A DNA stretch of 64,000 nt from Lacticaseibacillus kribbianus (GCF_020180945.1 NZ_JAIPUL010000002.1:1-64000); one strand, 5' to 3'; positions 44,051 to 51,999 are shown, counted from the first letter of the stretch. The notes: generated from the letters alone by a model not told the origin. Numbers and translations: made by a program.

Positions 44051-44126
44051 GGTTCGGGGGAACGTTCGCCGCGCGGCCGTCAGGCGTGCGGGGTGGGACA
44101 AGACGCACACACAAAGGAGAATTGCG

Positions 44127-45059
44127 ATGAAATCTGCAAACATTATCTTGGTCGGCGACGGCGCGATCGGCTCCAGCTACGCCTTCAACTGCCTGACCAC
44201 CGGCGTCGGCAAGAGCATCGGCATCATCGACGTCAACCACGAGCGCGTGCAGGGCGACGTCGAGGACCTCGCCGACGCGCTGCCGTACGTCGCCCAGAAA
44301 AACATCTACGCGGCCAGCTACGAGGACTGCCGCTACGCCGACATCGTGGTGATCACGGCCGGCGTCGCCCAGAAGCCCGGCGAGACGCGCCTGCAGCTTT
44401 TGCAAAAGAACGCCGCCATCATCAAGTCGGTGGTGGCCAACGTGATGAAGAACGGCTTCGACGGCATTTTCCTGGTTGCGTCCAACCCGGTCGACATCCT
44501 GACCGAGCTGACGCTGCGCCTGTCCGGCCTGCCGAAAAACCGCGTGCTGGGCTCCGGCACCGCGCTGGACTCCGCGCGCCTGCGCTCGGAGATCGGCCGC
44601 CGCTACAACGTCGACGTTCGCGCCGTCCACGGCTACATCATGGGCGAGCACGGCGACTCCGAGTTCCCGGTCTGGGACTTCACGACCATCGGCGGCCAGC
44701 CGATCTGCGACTTTGTGCCCAAGGCGCGGCAGGCGGCGGATTTTGCCGCCATCGGTGAGCGCGTCAAGACCGCGGCCTACTCGATTATCCAGAAAAAAGG
44801 CGCGACCTTCTACGGCATCGCGGCCAGCCTGACGCGCCTGACCCAGGCCGTCCTGAACGACGACCACGCGGCCTTTGCGATGTCCGTGCACCTGGACGGC
44901 GAGTACGGGCTGCACGACGTCTCGATCGGCGTGCCGGTGCTGCTCGGCGCCAACGGGCTGGACCGGATCCTTGAGCTCGACTTGAACCCGGAGGACCTCC
45001 AGCGGCTGCAGGACTCCGCCGCCATTTTGCAGGACAACCTGCAGCAGGTGCTGGATTGA
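44127..45059 (+). CDS. ldh: L-lactate dehydrogenase-type protein
   Basis: NAD-dependent 2-hydroxyacid dehydrogenase of the LDH/MDH family (310 aa). It has the Rossmann motif GDGAIGS, the substrate loop AGVAQKPGETR (Gln, as in lactate rather than malate enzymes), the SNPVDILT segment and the catalytic His in MGEHGDSEFPVW. It reduces pyruvate or a related 2-oxoacid; a 2-hydroxyisocaproate dehydrogenase role cannot be excluded. AAAGGAG precedes ATG. The last bases overlap the next gene by TTGA. Confidence 0.9.
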   Translation: MKSANIILVGDGAIGSSYAFNCLTTGVGKSIGIIDVNHERVQGDVEDLADALPYVAQKNIYAASYEDCRYADIVVITAGVAQKPGETRLQLLQKNAAIIKSVVANVMKNGFDGIFLVASNPVDILTELTLRLSGLPKNRVLGSGTALDSARLRSEIGRRYNVDVRAVHGYIMGEHGDSEFPVWDFTTIGGQPICDFVPKARQAADFAAIGERVKTAAYSIIQKKGATFYGIAASLTRLTQAVLNDDHAAFAMSVHLDGEYGLHDVSIGVPVLLGANGLDRILELDLNPEDLQRLQDSAAILQDNLQQVLD

Positions 45060-45661
45060 GCCAGGTTCCGCGCGTCGATGCGGTCGACCGGCTGGCCGCC
45101 ATCGACGCGGCGATCCAGGCCGACCCGCAAAACCGCGAGTTCACAAGCGAAGGCATTTGCCCGCTTTATCACATCACCCCGGACGCGACGATCCTGTTGA
45201 TCAGCCAGGCGCCGAGCAACAAGGCCCAGCGTTCGATGGTGTTTTGGAACGACCCCAGCGGCGTGCGGCTGCGCGAGTGGATGGGGATCAGCGATGACGA
45301 GTTCTACCGCTCCGGCAAGGTCGCGGTGATGCCGCTGGACTTCTACTACCCGGGCAAGGGCGCGCACGGCGACCTGCCGCCGCGCAAGGGCTTTGCGGAA
45401 AAGTGGCACCCCAAGCTCCTGCCGCTGATGCCCAAGGTCCAGCTGACGCTTCTGGTCGGCGCCTACGCGCAAAAGGCCTACCTGGGCAAGCGCGCGGCCA
45501 AGAGCCTGACGGCCACGGTGGAGCAGTTCGCCGACTACGCGCCGTACTTCCCGCTGGTCCACCCGTCGCCTCTGAACTACGGCTGGCTGGCCAAGAATCC
45601 GTGGTTCGCAAGCTCTGTCGTCCCGGCACTTCAGGCCGAGGTGCGCGAGGCGCTGCGGTAG
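45056..45661 (+). CDS. Uracil-DNA glycosylase superfamily protein
   Basis: A 201-aa protein with the UDG-like layout: ILLISQAPSNKAQ near residue 45 (motif 1 region), then FYYPGKGAHGDLPPR, LTLLVGAYAQKAYL and the C-terminal HPSPLNYGWLAKNPWF, which matches the His-Pro-Ser-Pro motif 2. It may excise uracil or another damaged base. The start is TTG at 45056, overlapping the ldh stop codon (TTGA), so translation is coupled. Confidence 0.85.
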   Translation: MSQVPRVDAVDRLAAIDAAIQADPQNREFTSEGICPLYHITPDATILLISQAPSNKAQRSMVFWNDPSGVRLREWMGISDDEFYRSGKVAVMPLDFYYPGKGAHGDLPPRKGFAEKWHPKLLPLMPKVQLTLLVGAYAQKAYLGKRAAKSLTATVEQFADYAPYFPLVHPSPLNYGWLAKNPWFASSVVPALQAEVREALR

Positions 45662-45699
45662 GGCACAGACCACGGCGGGCCGTGAGCTCCAGACCGTGA

Positions 45700-46024
45700 G
45701 CTCCGGGCCGGGGCTGGCGCGGACTGCGCGGCTGGTCTCCGCCCAAAACGGGCTCCGCAAGGCAACGCCTGTGCGTCCAGCTAAGGACGTCACTTGGGCC
45801 AAGGTGCGGCCCAAGTGCCATCCTTACGCTGGCCGACAGGCTAAGTGCGCCTTGTTCCACCCTCTATTGGGCTACGACCTAAAAGTTGAGCCAAGCGTCG
45901 CCTGCGGCTCCTCTGCTTGTCTCAACTTTTGCCGGGAATCGCCACGCGAATGCCCCGCCAAACCCGCGGGTCATTCGAGCGGCGATTCCTTTCGCGGTCC
46001 ACGCCAGCCCCGGCCCTCCGCTCA
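45700..46024 (+). repeat. F2 structured repeat, interrupted by an F1 copy
   Basis: Same architecture as 38491-38716 with other stem bases: GTGAG with CTCAC, GGGCCGGGGCTGGCG with its complement, AAAAGTTGAG with CTCAACTTTT, and GGAATCGCC with GGCGATTCC. The conserved GCCACGCGAATGCCCCG and AAACCCGCGGGTCAT segments are retained. Confidence 0.75.
45744..45863 (-). repeat. F1 repeat inserted inside F2
   Basis: A full F1 copy in complement orientation: outer stem GCAAGGC/GCCTTG, central stem AAGGACGTCACTTGGGCC with its partner, loop AAGGTGC. In the other F2 copy the flanks are continuous at this point. Confidence 0.75.
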
Positions 46025-46129
46025 CTACATGGTGGAAGGACTCGAGCGAGTGAGGCGGAATCAGCCGCTCTCCGGCACGACGCTTGACGATTCACTCACT
46101 TTCGAACCACAACGAATAAGAAGGCAATC

Positions 46130-46714
46130 ATGACAGAACAGACCAAAGACCGCATCGCGCAGGCGACCAAGGACCTCGTGGGCACCGTGCCGTTCGCGGA
46201 CATCAACGTGACCAGCATCATGAAAAAGGCGGGGCTGCGCCGCCAGACGTTTTACGACTACTACCGCGACAAGTTCGACGTGCTCGGCCACATCTACCGC
46301 ACCGAGATCGACGCGGCGGCCGCTTTTTGCGGGCACTACCAGTACTGGCCGCAGACGCTGCACACGATGCTCGATTACTTCGCGGCCAACCGCCGCTTCT
46401 ACCGCATCGTGATCGCCATCGACGAGCAAAACGCGCCGGAGGACGTGATTCGCGCCCATCTGAGCGACATGATCAAGGCGATTCTGGGCGACCTCGGCCG
46501 CACGCGGCACGTCGCCATTGACCCCGGCTACTGTCGGTTTCTGCAGAGCATGCTGAGCACGGCCTTCGTGGTCGAGCTCAAAAACTGGCTGACGGCACCG
46601 ACTCCGGTGCCGGTGGCTACGCTCGAGACCTACATCGGCACGTTTTTGGACGGCAGCTTCACCGGTTTCTTGAGCCAGACGGCAAGCCCCGTGGTGCAGC
46701 GCGCCGAGGCCTGA
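46130..46714 (+). CDS. TetR-family regulator (DhaS-like)
   Basis: A 194-aa TetR-type repressor. The N-terminal HTH is clear: RIAQATKDLVGTVPFADINVTSIMKKAGLRRQTFYDYYRDK, with the FYDYYRDKFDVL recognition end. The C-terminal effector domain has the TetR_C_33-like pattern of DhaS/YbiH relatives. AAGAAGG precedes ATG. It has no obvious adjacent target. It is one candidate for the TetR-type operators at 2.9 kb, but this is untested. Confidence 0.88.
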   Translation: MTEQTKDRIAQATKDLVGTVPFADINVTSIMKKAGLRRQTFYDYYRDKFDVLGHIYRTEIDAAAAFCGHYQYWPQTLHTMLDYFAANRRFYRIVIAIDEQNAPEDVIRAHLSDMIKAILGDLGRTRHVAIDPGYCRFLQSMLSTAFVVELKNWLTAPTPVPVATLETYIGTFLDGSFTGFLSQTASPVVQRAEA

Positions 46715-46722
46715 CGCGCAAG

Positions 46723-46758
46723 GCGGCGCGCCCCGATTTCGGGGTGCGCCGCATTTTT
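46723..46758 (+). terminator. Terminator of the tetR gene
   Basis: GCGGCGCGCCCCGA pairs with TCGGGGTGCGCCGC (one G-U), then ATTTTT. Confidence 0.88.
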
Positions 46759-46761
46759 GTT

Positions 46762-46838
46762 CCAGGGCGGAGCAAGGCGCACCTAGCTGGACGAGCCGAC
46801 GTTGCCTTGCGGAGCCCGACGATAACCAGGGCGGAGCG
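46762..46838 (+). repeat. Shortened F1 repeat (about 75 bp)
   Basis: It has both ends of F1 (CCAGGGCGGAGCAAGGCGCA at the left, GAGCCCGACGATAACCAGGG at the right) and the outer stem GCAAGGC/GCCTTGC, but the central hairpin is missing. Confidence 0.75.
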
Positions 46839-46856
46839 AAGCCTGCCGTCCGCACA

Positions 46857-46884
46857 AAAAGGCCTTCCGACGAATCGGAAGGCG
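46857..46884 (-). terminator. Terminator of the 31-aa peptide gene
   Basis: On the minus strand GCCTTCCGA pairs with TCGGAAGGC around TTCG, followed by a T-run. Confidence 0.8.
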
Positions 46885-46893
46885 GTGAGCGGG

Positions 46894-46989
46894 TTACTTC
46901 TCTCGAATCAGGCGGACCAGCACCCAGAACACGCCGATGCTGGCGGCCAAGGCGAGAAAGGTGACGACGTTGAACACAAGGTCTCCCAT
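46894..46989 (-). CDS. 31-aa single-span membrane peptide (possible type I toxin)
   Basis: A very short gene: MGDLVFNVVT, a hydrophobic span to VFWVLV, then the charged end RLIREK. GGAGGAT stands a normal distance before ATG, a promoter and a CcpA-like palindrome lie upstream, and a terminator follows, so it looks expressed. Size and layout recall holin-like type I toxins and other small stress peptides. Confidence 0.5.
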   Translation of the reverse strand: MGDLVFNVVTFLALAASIGVFWVLVRLIREK

Positions 46990-47063
46990 TGCGGTGATCC
47001 TCCGTTGTGACGGTGCGACACGGGCCGCGTAGCCAGCAGGCGCGGCGGGCCCCCACAAGGTTA

Positions 47064-47093
47064 ACTCTAAAACGTAAGCGCTTACCCGTTCAA
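47064..47093 (-). promoter_or_regulatory. Promoter with cre-like palindrome in its spacer
   Basis: On the minus strand: TTGAAC, 18-bp spacer, TAGAGT. The spacer contains GTAAGCGCTTAC (47074-47085), a perfect 12-bp palindrome that matches the inner part of the CcpA cre consensus. Confidence 0.5.
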
Positions 47094-47117
47094 TTTTGCG
47101 GTCCGCGTTTTGACAAA

Positions 47118-47196
47118 CAAAAAGCCCTCCGGCAGTTGTCGGAAGGCGGTTGCCTGGCGGGCTAGTTAGACCCTCGAAGCTATTGATTCACTTTAC
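47118..47196 (-). ncRNA. Candidate antitoxin antisense RNA
   Basis: Minus-strand promoter TTGTCA (47226-47231), 17-bp spacer, TAAGCT (47203-47208); the predicted RNA of about 80 nt ends at a hairpin (CGCCTTCCGA..TGCCGGAGGGC, then TTTTTG) at 47119-47149. Its 5' part is the complement of a 25-bp direct repeat whose other copy covers the start codon of the small gene at 47314, so it could block that mRNA. Confidence 0.5.
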
Positions 47197-47200
47197 TCTC
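47176..47200 (+). repeat. Direct repeat DR1 (antisense RNA side)
   Basis: 25 bp starting GAAGCTATTGATT, matching 47316-47340 with two differences. Confidence 0.8.
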
Positions 47201-47313
47201 ACAGCTTAACATGTGTCCGGACTCCTGACAAGCCAGCCGAATTAGTGCATGTTAAACTGGTACTGGTAACAGGTTGTGGCCAGTTACCACACCCGATACT
47301 GTTGCCGATTGGG

Positions 47314-47430
47314 GTGAAGCTATTGATTTACTTTACTTTCTCAGTCAACGTTTCCCCCGCAGAGCTCGGCGGCTTCATAACGGCGGTTATCGGCGGCGTT
47401 ATCGCCTGGCGCAAGCGGAAGCGACGTTGA
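47314..47430 (+). CDS. 38-aa membrane peptide, candidate type I toxin
   Basis: GTG start, then KLLIYFTFSV, a second hydrophobic part GGFITAVIGGVIAW and a strongly basic end RKRKRR. The layout (one membrane span, charged tail) is that of Fst/Ldr-like toxins. GGGG stands just before GTG. The start region is direct repeat DR2, the target of the antisense RNA candidate transcribed from 47196 leftward. No homologue is recognised with certainty. Confidence 0.45.
   Translation: MKLLIYFTFSVNVSPAELGGFITAVIGGVIAWRKRKRR
47316..47340 (+). repeat. Direct repeat DR2 (toxin start side)
   Basis: Second copy of the 25-bp repeat, beginning two bases inside the GTG start codon of the candidate toxin gene. Confidence 0.8.
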
Positions 47431-47561
47431 TCACGGGCGGTCCCGTCATGCGCCGCGGCGGGGCCGCTTTCCTGCGCCGGACACGTCGCGCCATCTGTCC
47501 GTTTACTTACTAATTCATAGTGATAACCTGTACTTGTAAGTTAAGGAAGGGAAGCCATCAC

Positions 47562-48203
47562 ATGACTAAGGTATTGATTCTAGGCGCCAACGGGCAGATT
47601 GCCAAGCTGGCGGAGGCTCAGCTGCTCAAGGACACGGACGCGACGCTCACGCTTTTCCTGCGCAAGGCCAAGCGGCTGCACGTTCAGGACGCGGCGCGTG
47701 AAAACGTCGTGGAGGGCGATGCGACGGACGCCGCCGCCATCGCGGCCGCGGCCAAGGGCGCGGACATCGTGTACGCCAACCTCGGCAACCGCGGCATCGA
47801 GGCGCAGGCCAAGGCCGTCGTCGCCGGGCTCAACCAGGCCGGCGTCAAGCGCCTGATCTGGATCTCGACGCTTGGCATTTACGACGAGGTGCCCGGCGCG
47901 TACGGCAAGTGGAACCACCAGATGCTCGACGGCGGCTACCTCGAGACCTACGCCGCGGCGGCTAAGGTGATCGAGGCCAGCGACCTGGACTACACCATCA
48001 TTCGCCCGGCCTGGCTGTCCAACAAGGACCTCGTGTCCTACGAGCTGACGGAAAAAGGCGAGGCGTTCAAGGGCACCGAGGTCTCCCGCAAGAGCATCGC
48101 GGACCTGATCGTCAAGCTGATTCAGGACCCGACGCAGCACGTCCGCGCGTCGCTCGGCGTCAACCAGCCGAACACGGACGGGGCCAAGCCATCGTTTTAC
48201 TAG
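47562..48203 (+). CDS. NmrA-like/NAD(P)-binding oxidoreductase
   Basis: A 213-aa atypical short-chain dehydrogenase: the NAD(P) motif VLILGANGQIAKLAEAQLL at the N-terminus, VVEGDATDAAAIAAAAKGAD and the IWISTLGIYDEVPG segment; IIRPAWL follows, as in YwnB/YtfG-like sugar-epimerase relatives. Probable role: NAD(P)H-dependent reductase or redox sensor. AAGGAAGGG precedes ATG 47562. Confidence 0.87.
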   Translation: MTKVLILGANGQIAKLAEAQLLKDTDATLTLFLRKAKRLHVQDAARENVVEGDATDAAAIAAAAKGADIVYANLGNRGIEAQAKAVVAGLNQAGVKRLIWISTLGIYDEVPGAYGKWNHQMLDGGYLETYAAAAKVIEASDLDYTIIRPAWLSNKDLVSYELTEKGEAFKGTEVSRKSIADLIVKLIQDPTQHVRASLGVNQPNTDGAKPSFY

Positions 48204-48244
48204 GCCAAGTGTGACTGGTGACGCAAAAAGTCACAGACACGGCG

Positions 48245-48419
48245 CCTCCGGTGTGTTAGGCTAGTTGAGACAGATGGGCGCGCACCAACCAGACGGGGTG
48301 TAAGCTGTCAGAAGGAACTACCGATTACCATTGCCTGTACTGATGCCGTGGGGGCGGCCCAGCGCAGGTTTCCTGGCGCCCACTCTTGGCGACCGCTTCA
48401 GCGAGCGGTCGCTTTTTTT
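48245..48419 (+). ncRNA. Candidate small RNA upstream of an F1 array
   Basis: About 175 nt without a gene, ending in a strong terminator. It can fold into GACAG/CTGTC around CACC/GGTG, and GTGGGGGCG/CGCCCAC around CCAG/CTGG. The promoter is weak (GTTAGGCT near 48262), so this is tentative. Confidence 0.3.
48389..48419 (+). terminator. Strong terminator
   Basis: GCGACCGCT pairs with AGCGGTCGC around a short loop, followed by seven T. Confidence 0.88.
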
Positions 48420-48424
48420 GTTGC

Positions 48425-48715
48425 CCAGGGCGGAGCAAGGCGCACTTAGGCCACCGACCAGCGTAAGACCCGCGCTTGGGCCGCACTTTGGCCCGAGCAC
48501 GGATCTTAGCTGGACGAGTGGCCGTTGCGCTTCGTAGCCCGACGAACCAGGGCGGAGCAAGGCGCACTTAGGCCACCGACCAGCGTAAGACCCGCGCTTG
48601 GGCCGCACTTTGGCCCGAGCACGGATCTTAGCTGGACGAGTGGCCGTTGCCTTGCGCAGCCCGACGAACCAGGGCGGAGAAGCGCGGGCTTAGCGGGACG
48701 GATAGCCTAGGGTGC
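48425..48715 (+). repeat. F1 repeats: two tandem full copies plus a fragment
   Basis: Units start at 48425 and 48547 (122 bp each) and are almost identical; they differ mainly at the right arm of the outer stem (GCGCTTCGTAGCC against CCTTGCGCAGCC). A third left end starts at 48669. In both copies AAGACCCGCGC pairs with GCACGGATCTT using G-U pairs, around GGGCCGCACTTTGGCCC. Confidence 0.85.
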
Positions 48716-48732
48716 AGCTACACCCCGCCCAA

Positions 48733-48782
48733 CGCAAAGACGGTGGCCGCCCCCAATTGGGAGTCGGTCACCGTCTTTGCTT
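48733..48782. terminator. Bidirectional terminator
   Basis: GCAAAGACGGTG pairs with CACCGTCTTTGC around a GC-rich loop; serves the leftward MetE-like gene. Confidence 0.75.
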
Positions 48783-48784
48783 GG

Positions 48785-49939
48785 TTAGTCCTCGCCCCAG
48801 AAAGCCTTGGCCAGCCGCTGGCCCTGGTCGATCTTGGCCCACTGCTGGGCCGCCGTCAGCTCGTTGCCGCCGTCGCAGCTGGCGAAGCCGCACTGGTGGG
48901 AGAGGTAGAGGTGGTCCTTGGGCAGGATCGCCGCGGCCTGGTTGAGCAGGCGCAGCGCGCGGGCCTCATCATCGAGCGCGCTGGTCTTGGAGCTCAGCAC
49001 GCCGAGCACGAGCTCGACGTTCGGCCGGTTTTGCAGCGCGGTCAGGGCCGTGATGTCGCCGGCGCGGTCGTCGTCCCACTCGAGGAAAAAGCGGTCGTAG
49101 TGCTGGTCGCCGAGGAACTTCGCGGCGATGGTGGCGTAGGAGCCGCCGGCCGCGTGGCGGGAGGCGTAGTTGCCGCGGCAGTTGTGCGTCCACACCTTGA
49201 GGCCAAGCGCGTGGCCGAAGTCGCACACGGCGTTGTTGATGGCGACGAACTCGTCTGCCAGGGCGGCGATGTCACCGCTGTTGGCGGCGTAGAAGCCGGA
49301 CGGGTTGTCGCTTGAGAACAGTTCCCACAGGCAGTCGTCGAACTGGACGATTTCACCGCCCGCGGCCTTGTACTCGGTCAAAAATTCCTGGTAGGCGTGG
49401 ATCAGGCCGGCCTTCAGGTCTTCTTTGGTCTTGTAGACCTGGTCGTCACCGTACAGGTGGTCGAAAAAGGTCAGCTCGGTGTAGGCGTGGGCGGCGCCCC
49501 ACACCGTGGTTTTGACGGCCGCGTCGCCGGCCTGGGCCTTGAGCTGCTTGAAGATGTCGATGAAGTGGTGGTGCTTGCCGGACAGCGGTGCGGTGATGGC
49601 CAAGCCGATGTCCTTTCTGGTCTCGAAGTCGCCGCCGTCGTGGTCCTCGAAGCGGTAGCCGTGGTCGGCAATCAGCCGCTTGATGCCGGTAAAGCCCCAG
49701 AGAAAGTCCAGGTGCCACATGGACTTGGAGTACTCGCCGTCGGTCAAAACGTCGATGCCGTGCGTCTTTTGCTGGGCGACGACGTCCTGAATCGCCGCGG
49801 CCTCGGTGGCCTGGTAGCCGGGAAAATCGGTGTAAAACGGGTAGGTGATGTCGTCTCTGTGCTCGATCTGGTCCTTGTAGGCGAGCAGGTCGGCCGGCCG
49901 CAGCAGCGAGCCGACGAGCTGGAAGCGTGATTGTGTCAT
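48785..49939 (-). CDS. MetE C-terminal-like methyltransferase (YxjG/YxjH type)
   Basis: A 384-aa protein related to the catalytic half of cobalamin-independent methionine synthase. Zinc-site residues are visible: WTHNCRGNY (His, Cys) at about 264 and SHQCGFASCDGGNEL (Cys) near 350, with FLEWDDDRAGD between. It lacks the N-terminal half of full MetE. It probably moves a methyl group from a small donor to homocysteine or a related thiol. A LysR regulator is divergent from it. Confidence 0.88.
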   Translation of the reverse strand: MTQSRFQLVGSLLRPADLLAYKDQIEHRDDITYPFYTDFPGYQATEAAAIQDVVAQQKTHGIDVLTDGEYSKSMWHLDFLWGFTGIKRLIADHGYRFEDHDGGDFETRKDIGLAITAPLSGKHHHFIDIFKQLKAQAGDAAVKTTVWGAAHAYTELTFFDHLYGDDQVYKTKEDLKAGLIHAYQEFLTEYKAAGGEIVQFDDCLWELFSSDNPSGFYAANSGDIAALADEFVAINNAVCDFGHALGLKVWTHNCRGNYASRHAAGGSYATIAAKFLGDQHYDRFFLEWDDDRAGDITALTALQNRPNVELVLGVLSSKTSALDDEARALRLLNQAAAILPKDHLYLSHQCGFASCDGGNELTAAQQWAKIDQGQRLAKAFWGED

Positions 49940-50016
49940 GGTGAGTCCTCCGTGGTTTTATGATTGTGTTAATACTAGCAGAGCTGCCATTAATTAGGTA
50001 ATATCGGAATCGTTCA

Positions 50017-50025
50017 TGCTATAAT
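50017..50025 (+). promoter_or_regulatory. Extended -10 promoter of the lysR gene
   Basis: TGCTATAAT with perfect TATAAT at 50020-50025. The preceding AT-rich stretch (ATTAATTAGGTAAT) is a likely site for LysR binding between the divergent genes. Confidence 0.6.
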
Positions 50026-50118
50026 AGGCAGCAACTATAACCACGGACGGCGGGCCCGCTGTGGCCGATCGAGGCCAGGACTTGTTCGAGGCGCCGCCGC
50101 ACGGGTCAGGAGGACGCC

Positions 50119-51042
50119 ATGCGCATTCAACAGCTCGAGTACCTGGAGGCCATTGCGGCCACCGGGTCGATCAATGAGGCCGCCAAGCGGCTGTTCATCT
50201 CCCAGCCCTCGCTGTCGCAGGCGATGAAGGAGCTGGAAAAGGAGTACCAGATCCAGCTCTTTTACCGCTCGCGCGTCGGCATCACGCTGACGGACGCGGG
50301 GCGGGAGTTTCTCAACTACGCGCGCGGGGTGCTCGACCAGGTCGACCTGCTTGACGGCCATTTTCGCCGCGGCACCGGGCGCAAGCAGCACTTCGCCGTC
50401 TCAGCGCAGCACTACGCCTTCGTGGTCAACGCCTTCGTCGAGCTGGTCAAGGAGGTCGGCCAAGACGCGTACGACTTCACGCTGCGCGAGACGCAGACCC
50501 GCGCCGTGCTCGACGACATCCAGACCGGCCAGGCGGAGCTCGGCGTCATCTACCTCAACGGCTTCAACACGCCGGTGATGCGCCGCCTGATTGAAGAAAA
50601 GGACCTGGTGTTCACGCCGCTGTTCACCGCCCAGCCGCACGTTTTCGTCGGCCGCGACAACCCGCTGACGGCCAAAACCCGGCTGACTCTGGCCGACCTC
50701 GAGCCGTACCCGTACCTGTCGTACGAGCAGGGCGACGCGAGCTCCTTTTACTTCGCCGAGGAGATCCAGAGCACGCTGGCGCACGCCAAGCACGTGCGCG
50801 TGTCCGACCGCGCGACCATTTTCAACCTGATGGTCGGGCTCAACGGCTACACCATCAGCTCGGGCATCATCTCAAGCGACCTGAACGACGAGAAAATCGT
50901 CGCGATTCCGCTGGCCGTCGACGACCCGATCACGCTCGGCACCCTGCGCCGCAAGCAGCTCGCGCTGTCGCCGACCGCGGCCCGCTACCTGGCGCTGCTC
51001 AAGCGCTACATCCGCCACTACGGGTTCGCCGTGGCGGACTGA
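50119..51042 (+). CDS. LysR-family transcription regulator
   Basis: A 307-aa LysR-type regulator. The winged HTH is at residues 1-60 (IQQLEYLEAIAATGSINEAA, then FISQPSLSQAMKELE). The effector domain follows and has the family end LALSPTAARYLALLKRY. GGAGG precedes ATG. Divergent from the MetE-like gene, so it likely senses sulfur or methionine status and controls that gene, as CysR/MetR-type relatives do (inference from arrangement). Confidence 0.92.
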   Translation: MRIQQLEYLEAIAATGSINEAAKRLFISQPSLSQAMKELEKEYQIQLFYRSRVGITLTDAGREFLNYARGVLDQVDLLDGHFRRGTGRKQHFAVSAQHYAFVVNAFVELVKEVGQDAYDFTLRETQTRAVLDDIQTGQAELGVIYLNGFNTPVMRRLIEEKDLVFTPLFTAQPHVFVGRDNPLTAKTRLTLADLEPYPYLSYEQGDASSFYFAEEIQSTLAHAKHVRVSDRATIFNLMVGLNGYTISSGIISSDLNDEKIVAIPLAVDDPITLGTLRRKQLALSPTAARYLALLKRYIRHYGFAVAD

Positions 51043-51144
51043 CGGCGGGCGCGGTAAGTTCTGGAGCTTTGGCTTGCAGTCGGCGGCCGCTCTGGCTGAT
51101 AATGGATGCAATCACCTGTGACCGCGCCGAAAGGAGGCCCGCCC

Positions 51145-51999
51145 ATGAAAATTCTGATGATTGTCGTCGCGGCGCTGCTACTGGCCGCGGCCGTCGCGGC
51201 GGGGATTGCGCGCTGGAACCGCAGACGCACCGCGAATCCTGATGCCTGGCTGCATCAGCCGCTGATTGCCCACGCCGGGGGCGGCATCGACGGGCACCCG
51301 TACACCAACAGCGCGGAAGCCTTTGCGGCCAGCTACGCCGCGGGGTGCCGGCTGTTCGAGTTCGACGTGTCGCCCACGTCAGACGGCCGGCTGGTGGCGC
51401 GCCACGGCTGGGACGAGTCGCTCGGCCAAAAGCTGCCGGATGGCGACTGGCCGCCGGCGGGGGAGCCACTGCCTTACGCCGCCTTCATGGCCGCGCCTTA
51501 CGAGGGCCAGTACCAGCCGCTCGACCTGGCCGGCGTGCTGGCGCTGATGCGCCGCCACCGCGATATCCAGGTGATCCTCGACGGCAAGGTGACCGCGCCC
51601 GAGGACACGGTGGCGCTGTACGACCTGCTTGAGCCGCAGCTGCAGCGCGCGCCGAAACACGTCAGGCGGCGGCTGATCGCCCAGATGTTTTACCAAGACG
51701 ACCTGGCCGTGCTGCGCGCGCACGGCTTCGATCAGATCCTCTACGTGGTCGGCCGCGAGCCGTACACGGCCGAGTCGCTTTCGGACTACTGCGCCGACAA
51801 CGGCATCCCGGCCGTCAGCCTGTCGATCTACCGCACCAAGGCGCCGGTGGTGGCGGCGCTGGTCGCCCGCGGCATCACCGCGTTCACGTACACCGTCGAC
51901 GATCCGGAAGACCTCGCGCGCTACCAGGCGCTGGGCGTGCGGGGCGTTTTTACCAACTTTCTGATCGACGACAACCAGGGCGAAGCCAAGCGTACTTAG
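51145..51999 (+). CDS. Membrane-anchored glycerophosphodiester phosphodiesterase
   Basis: A 284-aa GDPD-family protein. One N-terminal membrane anchor (residues 4-24) precedes the domain with IAHAGGGIDGHPYTNSAEAF, the EFDVSPTSDGRLVARHG metal/catalytic part (His) and VILDGKV. It hydrolyses glycerophosphodiesters or related lipid head groups at the cell surface. AAAGGAGG precedes ATG. The last eight codons and the stop (CAG GGC GAA GCC AAG CGT ACT TAG) are the left end of an F1 repeat. Confidence 0.9.
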   Translation: MKILMIVVAALLLAAAVAAGIARWNRRRTANPDAWLHQPLIAHAGGGIDGHPYTNSAEAFAASYAAGCRLFEFDVSPTSDGRLVARHGWDESLGQKLPDGDWPPAGEPLPYAAFMAAPYEGQYQPLDLAGVLALMRRHRDIQVILDGKVTAPEDTVALYDLLEPQLQRAPKHVRRRLIAQMFYQDDLAVLRAHGFDQILYVVGREPYTAESLSDYCADNGIPAVSLSIYRTKAPVVAALVARGITAFTYTVDDPEDLARYQALGVRGVFTNFLIDDNQGEAKRT

